Shown here: piece after piece, positions 60,529 through 64,000 of the stretch
Layout of the letters: each line of letters starts with the position of its first letter
Numbering within the stretch: position 1 is the first letter of the stretch
From: Sulfitobacter sabulilitoris
GTDB lineage: Bacteria; Pseudomonadota; Alphaproteobacteria; Rhodobacterales; Rhodobacteraceae
NCBI RefSeq assembly: GCF_005887615.1
Contig: NZ_VANS01000007.1
Location: 1-64,000, forward strand
Length of the DNA stretch: 64,000 nt
Direction: 5' to 3'
The notes under the pieces: model-generated
Told to the model about the DNA's origin: nothing
The model's database searches: none
Seen by the model: the letters and a program-made list of their open reading frames with translations, nothing else
Program-made: the position numbers and the translations under genes

Positions 60529-61668
60529 TCAGGCCGCGGCCAGCTGCTTCTTGGGGTCGTAGAACGGACGCTCGACAACGGTCGCCCGCGTCGGACCCGA
60601 GGGCGTCACGACCTCGATCTCCGCGCCGATATGCGCGAAATCCACCGCAACCATGGCCAACGCGATGTTCCGCTCCAGCCGGGGCGAATAGACCGCCGAG
60701 GTGACCTTGCCGATGGTCGTCCCGTCCTTGTTGATCGGCCAGAAGGTCGTGTTCGGGCCTTTCAGCGGCGCGCAGTCGATGATCAGACCGACCTGCTTTT
60801 TGCTGACACCCTGCTCGCGGATGCGGTGCAGCGCGGCCTTGCCGATAAAGTCGGCCTCCATGTCGAGGTTCACCAGCCGGTCCAGTCCAAGCTCGTAGGG
60901 ATTGGTGTTGATGTCAGCGTCGGCGTGATACGACAGCATGCCGCCTTCGATCCGGCGGATGGAGGACGTGTGGCCGGGCTTCAGGCCGAATTCCATCCCT
61001 GTCGCCATGATGCGTTCCCACAGCGCGTCGCCCTGGGCGCTGTCGCGCAGATAGATCTCGTAGCCCAGTTCGCTCGACCAGCCGGTGCGCGACACGATCA
61101 GCGGAATACCGTCGAGATCAAGCTCGCGCAGCCAGTAGTACCGCAGGTCCATGATGCTGTCGCCGAACAGCGCCTGCATGATCGCGCCCGATTTCGGGCC
61201 CTGCAACTGCAAGGGCGACACGTCCGGTTCGGTGATCGCGACGTCGAGCCCCGAATGAACCGCGACGCCCTGCGCCCAAAGCAGGATGTCGCTGTCGGCC
61301 AAGGAGATCCAGAAGTGGTTATCCGCCAGCCGCAGGAGGATCGGATCGTTGAGAATACCGCCCTGCGCATTCGTGATCAGGATGTACTTGCACTGCCCCA
61401 CGGCCATCTTTGACAAATCGCGCGGGGTCAGCATCTGAACAAAGCGCGCGGCATCCGGGCCGGTGATTTCGACCTGCCGCTCGACGGCGACGTCGCACAG
61501 GATGGCGTCGTTGACGAGGGACCAGAAGTTCTGCTCCGGATTGCCGAAATCGCGCGGGATATACATGTGGTTGTAGACGGAAAACCCTTGCGCGCCCCAC
61601 CGGACGGTGGCGTCGAAATAGGGTGATTTCCGGATCTGCGTCCCAAAGCCGAAGTCATCTGCGTGCAT
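60529..61668 (-). CDS. GcvT/DmdA-like folate-dependent demethylase
   Basis: A 379-residue aminomethyltransferase-fold protein. FSVYNHMYIPRDFG, VERQVEITGPDAARFVQML, NDPILLRLADNHFWISLADS and VSPLQLQGPKSG closely follow the pattern of DMSP demethylase DmdA, and the ISLADSD block with Leu/Trp neighbours differs from glycine-cleavage GcvT. DmdA moves a methyl from DMSP to tetrahydrofolate, giving 3-methylmercaptopropionate. It heads an operon with OsmC, a crotonase and a DmdB-like ligase. Other methylated substrates remain possible, as roseobacters carry several paralogues. ATG 61668 is the likely start. Confidence 0.75.
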   Translation of the reverse strand: MHADDFGFGTQIRKSPYFDATVRWGAQGFSVYNHMYIPRDFGNPEQNFWSLVNDAILCDVAVERQVEITGPDAARFVQMLTPRDLSKMAVGQCKYILITNAQGGILNDPILLRLADNHFWISLADSDILLWAQGVAVHSGLDVAITEPDVSPLQLQGPKSGAIMQALFGDSIMDLRYYWLRELDLDGIPLIVSRTGWSSELGYEIYLRDSAQGDALWERIMATGMEFGLKPGHTSSIRRIEGGMLSYHADADINTNPYELGLDRLVNLDMEADFIGKAALHRIREQGVSKKQVGLIIDCAPLKGPNTTFWPINKDGTTIGKVTSAVYSPRLERNIALAMVAVDFAHIGAEIEVVTPSGPTRATVVERPFYDPKKQLAAA

Positions 61669-61830
61669 CTTTTTCGCCCTTGCTTGTCGCCGGCCGCATT
61701 GGCCGGAGAGTGATTGAACCTGGCGCATATCTAGATCCGAAACGGCCGGCGGTGCGGACTGAATTTCGGCCTGCTTCGGGCTGAACGGGCTGTTTTACGG
61801 GCCGGTTTCGGACCGTTCGGTCGCGGTGCG

Positions 61831-62322
61831 TCAACCGGCGGTCTTGGCCGCCAGCCGGGCAAGGTTGGGCCGGCTGTCCTTGACGGTCCGGGTCGCGATG
61901 TACGTCATGTACCGATCGACCCCGAGTTCGGCATCCAGCATCGCCTGCATCAGGGTCTGAAACGACCCCAGGGTCGCGCTGACCACCTTGAGCACGTAAT
62001 CCATGCCGCCGCCCGTGGCGATGCATTCCGTGATCTCGTCGTGCTGTTTCACGAATGCCTCGAAGCGGTCGAAGTCGGGCTTGCGGTGATGCGCCAGCGA
62101 GACCGTGACAATGACCTGCGTCACGTCGCAGATACGCTCGAGCGCGATGTCGGCGTGGTATCCCCGAATGAAGCCCGCCGCCTTGAGCCGGTCCAGGCGC
62201 GCCCAGCAGGGCGTCGCAGAGATATTGGCGATCTCGGCCAGCCGGGTCTTGCTCAGTTGCCCATGCTGCTGCACCGCGCAGAGGATGCGAATATCGGTCG
62301 CATCGAGGCCAAATCTTTTCAT
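61831..62322 (-). CDS. Lrp/AsnC-family transcriptional regulator
   Basis: A 163-residue Lrp-type regulator: N-terminal helix-turn-helix (LDATDIRILCAVQQHGQLSK, ISATPCWARLDRLKAAGFI) and a C-terminal RAM ligand domain (VTVSLAHHRKPDFDRFEAFV, TGGGMDYVLKVVS). It could regulate the DmdA-like operon starting 162 bases downstream on the same strand, or the divergent Orn/Lys/Arg decarboxylase gene, or both. The ligand is probably an amino acid. Confidence 0.85.
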   Translation of the reverse strand: MKRFGLDATDIRILCAVQQHGQLSKTRLAEIANISATPCWARLDRLKAAGFIRGYHADIALERICDVTQVIVTVSLAHHRKPDFDRFEAFVKQHDEITECIATGGGMDYVLKVVSATLGSFQTLMQAMLDAELGVDRYMTYIATRTVKDSRPNLARLAAKTAG

Positions 62323-62837
62323 CTGTCCGCGTCCCTCGCTCGTCTGTATCCGGGCGGGGCCATGCTGCGCGCCGCTTGGGGCGATCCTACGTCGCAAACC
62401 TCGGCGCGGTAACGGATTTTGCGACCAGTTCTCTTTCGGTGGCGGCAGGGTCGGCGTGTTTACGGCTCCGGCGCGGGGCAAAATCACCAGGCGCGCAAGG
62501 CGACGCAGCGTCAAAGCCGCCGGATGCCGTGGTGATTGCGCCAAGTCGCGGCAAAACGAATCGCGGCAAGGGGGCTGGTCCGGCGCGGTCGGGGGCGGGC
62601 TCCGTCCCTGTCGGGGGCCGCGGACCTCTCGCACGGTCGGTGCCCCGGCGCGGGCTGCCCCGGCGCGGCGCGGCCGTACAGGGGCAATCGGGGTGGGCGG
62701 CGCGCGGTGGCCCTGCGGACGTATGGACACTGCGCCGAAAATATCAGCATAGTCCGGCCATCCTGCGGTCCGGACATCGCGGCAATCTCAATCGTGATGT
62801 GCCGTCGTCCCTGCCGCTCGTCCGTAAGGAGAAAGAT
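62323..62837. other. Divergent gap between lrp and decarboxylase genes
   Basis: I see no gene in these 515 very GC-rich bases. A 13-base direct repeat, TGCCCCGGCGCGG, occurs at 62641 and 62656. The promoters of both flanking genes should be here. The decarboxylase ribosome site AAGGAGAAAG lies at 62826-62835. Confidence 0.5.
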
Positions 62838-64000
62838 ATGAAGTTCCGTTTCCCGATCGTTATCATCGACGAAGACTTCCGATCCGAAAACTCGTCGGGT
62901 CTGGGTATTCGCGCCCTGGCACAGGCCATCGAGACCGAAGGCTTCGAAGTGTTGGGGGTGACCAGCTACGGGGATCTGTCGCAGTTCGCGCAGCAGCAGT
63001 CGCGCGCCAGCGCCTTTTTGCTGTCGATCGACGACGAGGAGTTCAGCCCCGGCCCGGATCTCGATCCGGCGGTGCTGAACCTGCGTAATTTCATCGAGGA
63101 AGTGCGTTGGAAGAACGCCGACGTGCCGATCTATATCTATGGCGAGACCAAGACCAGCCGCCACCTGCCCAACGACATCCTGCGCGAGCTTCACGGCTTC
63201 ATCCACATGTTCGAGGACACGCCCGAATTCGTCGCGCGCCACATCATCCGCGAGGCCAAGAGCTATCTCGAAGGGATCCAGCCGCCGTTCTTCAAGGCGC
63301 TGCTGGATTACGCCGAAGACGGGTCGTATTCCTGGCATTGTCCGGGGCATTCAGGGGGCGTGGCCTTCCTCAAAAGCCCGATCGGGCAGATGTATCACCA
63401 GTTCTACGGCGAAAACATGCTGCGCGCGGACGTGTGCAATTCGGTCGAGGAGCTGGGCCAGCTTCTGGATCACAACGGCGCCATCGGCGCGTCCGAGCGC
63501 AACGCCGCGCGGATCTTCAATGCCGATCACTGCTATTTCGTGACCAACGGCACCTCGACCAGCAACAAGATGGTCTGGCACCACACGGTGGCCCCCGGCG
63601 ACGTGGTCGTGGTGGACCGCAATTGCCACAAATCCATCTTGCACAGCATCATCATGACGGGCGCGGTGCCGGTGTTCCTCAAGCCGACGCGCAACCACTA
63701 CGGCATCATCGGCCCGATCCCGAAGGCCGAATTCGAAATCGACTCGATCAAGGCCAAGATCCGCGCCAATCCGCTGCTTGAGGGCATCGACGCCGATACG
63801 GTCAAGCCGCGGATCATGACGCTCACGCAATCCACCTACGATGGCGTGCTCTACAACACCGAAGCGATCAAGGATGTCCTGGATGGCTATGTGGACAATT
63901 TGCACTTTGACGAGGCCTGGCTGCCGCATGCCGCCTTTCATCCATTCTACGGCAGCTTTCATGCCATGGGGCGCAGGCGCGAGCGGCCGATGCAATCGGT
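62838..64000 (+). CDS. Orn/Lys/Arg decarboxylase, cut by window end
   Basis: The first 387 codons of a large PLP-dependent basic amino acid decarboxylase. An N-terminal receiver-like (wing) domain (about 1-125; FPIVIIDEDFRSENSSGLGI) is followed by the core: SYSWHCPGHSGGVAFLKSP, FYGENMLRADV, FVTNGTSTSNKMVWH, VDRNCHKSILHS and HFDEAWLPHAAFHPFYG, where the Asp contacts the PLP ring. The Schiff-base Lys lies beyond the window. It decarboxylates arginine, lysine or ornithine, for polyamine synthesis or acid resistance; the first half does not decide which. ATG 62838 follows AAGGAGA closely. Confidence 0.9.
   Translation, partial: MKFRFPIVIIDEDFRSENSSGLGIRALAQAIETEGFEVLGVTSYGDLSQFAQQQSRASAFLLSIDDEEFSPGPDLDPAVLNLRNFIEEVRWKNADVPIYIYGETKTSRHLPNDILRELHGFIHMFEDTPEFVARHIIREAKSYLEGIQPPFFKALLDYAEDGSYSWHCPGHSGGVAFLKSPIGQMYHQFYGENMLRADVCNSVEELGQLLDHNGAIGASERNAARIFNADHCYFVTNGTSTSNKMVWHHTVAPGDVVVVDRNCHKSILHSIIMTGAVPVFLKPTRNHYGIIGPIPKAEFEIDSIKAKIRANPLLEGIDADTVKPRIMTLTQSTYDGVLYNTEAIKDVLDGYVDNLHFDEAWLPHAAFHPFYGSFHAMGRRRERPMQS

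Noticed and set aside
62511-63781. Open frames on both strands across the start of the decarboxylase gene
   Set aside because: The decarboxylase frame from 62838 runs open to the window end with clear family motifs; the others are shadows.
1-64000. CRISPR arrays, tRNA or rRNA genes, attachment sites or replication origins
   Set aside because: I saw no regularly spaced repeats, no recognisable structural RNA genes and no origin-like repeat cluster, although a full covariance search was not possible by eye.

Overview
The window is GC-rich chromosomal or large-replicon DNA from an alphaproteobacterium, most likely a marine member of the Rhodobacteraceae (Roseobacter group). This rests on gene content: TAXI-type TRAP transport, a GcvT/DmdA-like demethylase beside a DmdB-like acyl-CoA ligase, a choline-sulfatase-type enzyme, cyanase with an NrtA-type transporter, and many ATGA-type gene overlaps. 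No rRNA, tRNA or CRISPR array was recognised.

Region 1 (about 1-32.8 kb) is a Wzx/Wzy-type exopolysaccharide (EPS) or capsule locus flanked by degenerate IS6-family elements in the same orientation. It holds an initiating polyprenyl-phosphate sugar-1-phosphate transferase, six glycosyltransferases, a flippase, a polymerase-like membrane protein, a chain-length/BY-kinase-like protein, an outer-membrane export protein, and pyruvyl- and acetyl-transferases. It also holds an aminotransferase, a secreted DUF4038 glycosidase-like protein and nucleotide-sugar enzymes (GalE, RfbC, RfbF, a C-methyltransferase, a DUF4910 protein, a PIG-L deacetylase and Fcl). Several parts are decaying or degenerate: gmd has lost its middle third to half in frame, a Crp/Fnr regulator gene survives only as an unannotated wreck in the apparent gap at 16.7-17.5 kb, the LuxR-type regulator has a receiver-like domain without its phospho-acceptor Asp, and the BY-kinase lacks a tyrosine tail.

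Region 2 (32.8-42.1 kb) is a four-gene minus-strand operon. It encodes a secreted monoheme-cytochrome-like protein, a 78-residue three-cysteine protein, a 343-residue protein I do not recognise, and a 2175-residue sensor joining a pseudokinase, an AAA/TPR module, GAF, histidine kinase, receiver and class III nucleotide cyclase domains. This is the best candidate in the window for an undescribed system.

Region 3 (42.2-51.2 kb) is catabolic: a ROK regulator, a fused TRAP permease, a TAXI binding protein, a choline-sulfatase-like enzyme and its formylglycine-generating maturase, preceded by a fumarylacetoacetate-hydrolase-family enzyme and a metal-dependent cyclase/hydrolase. Region 4 (51.8-57.5 kb) is cyanase with an NrtABD-type ABC importer, divergent from a PAS/AAA+/Fis regulator that lacks the GAFTGA loop. 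Region 5 (57.6-62.3 kb) has an acyl-CoA ligase, an enoyl-CoA hydratase, OsmC, a DmdA-like GcvT protein and an Lrp regulator, suggesting dimethylsulfoniopropionate (DMSP) or related methylated-compound catabolism. The window ends inside an Orn/Lys/Arg decarboxylase gene divergent from lrp.
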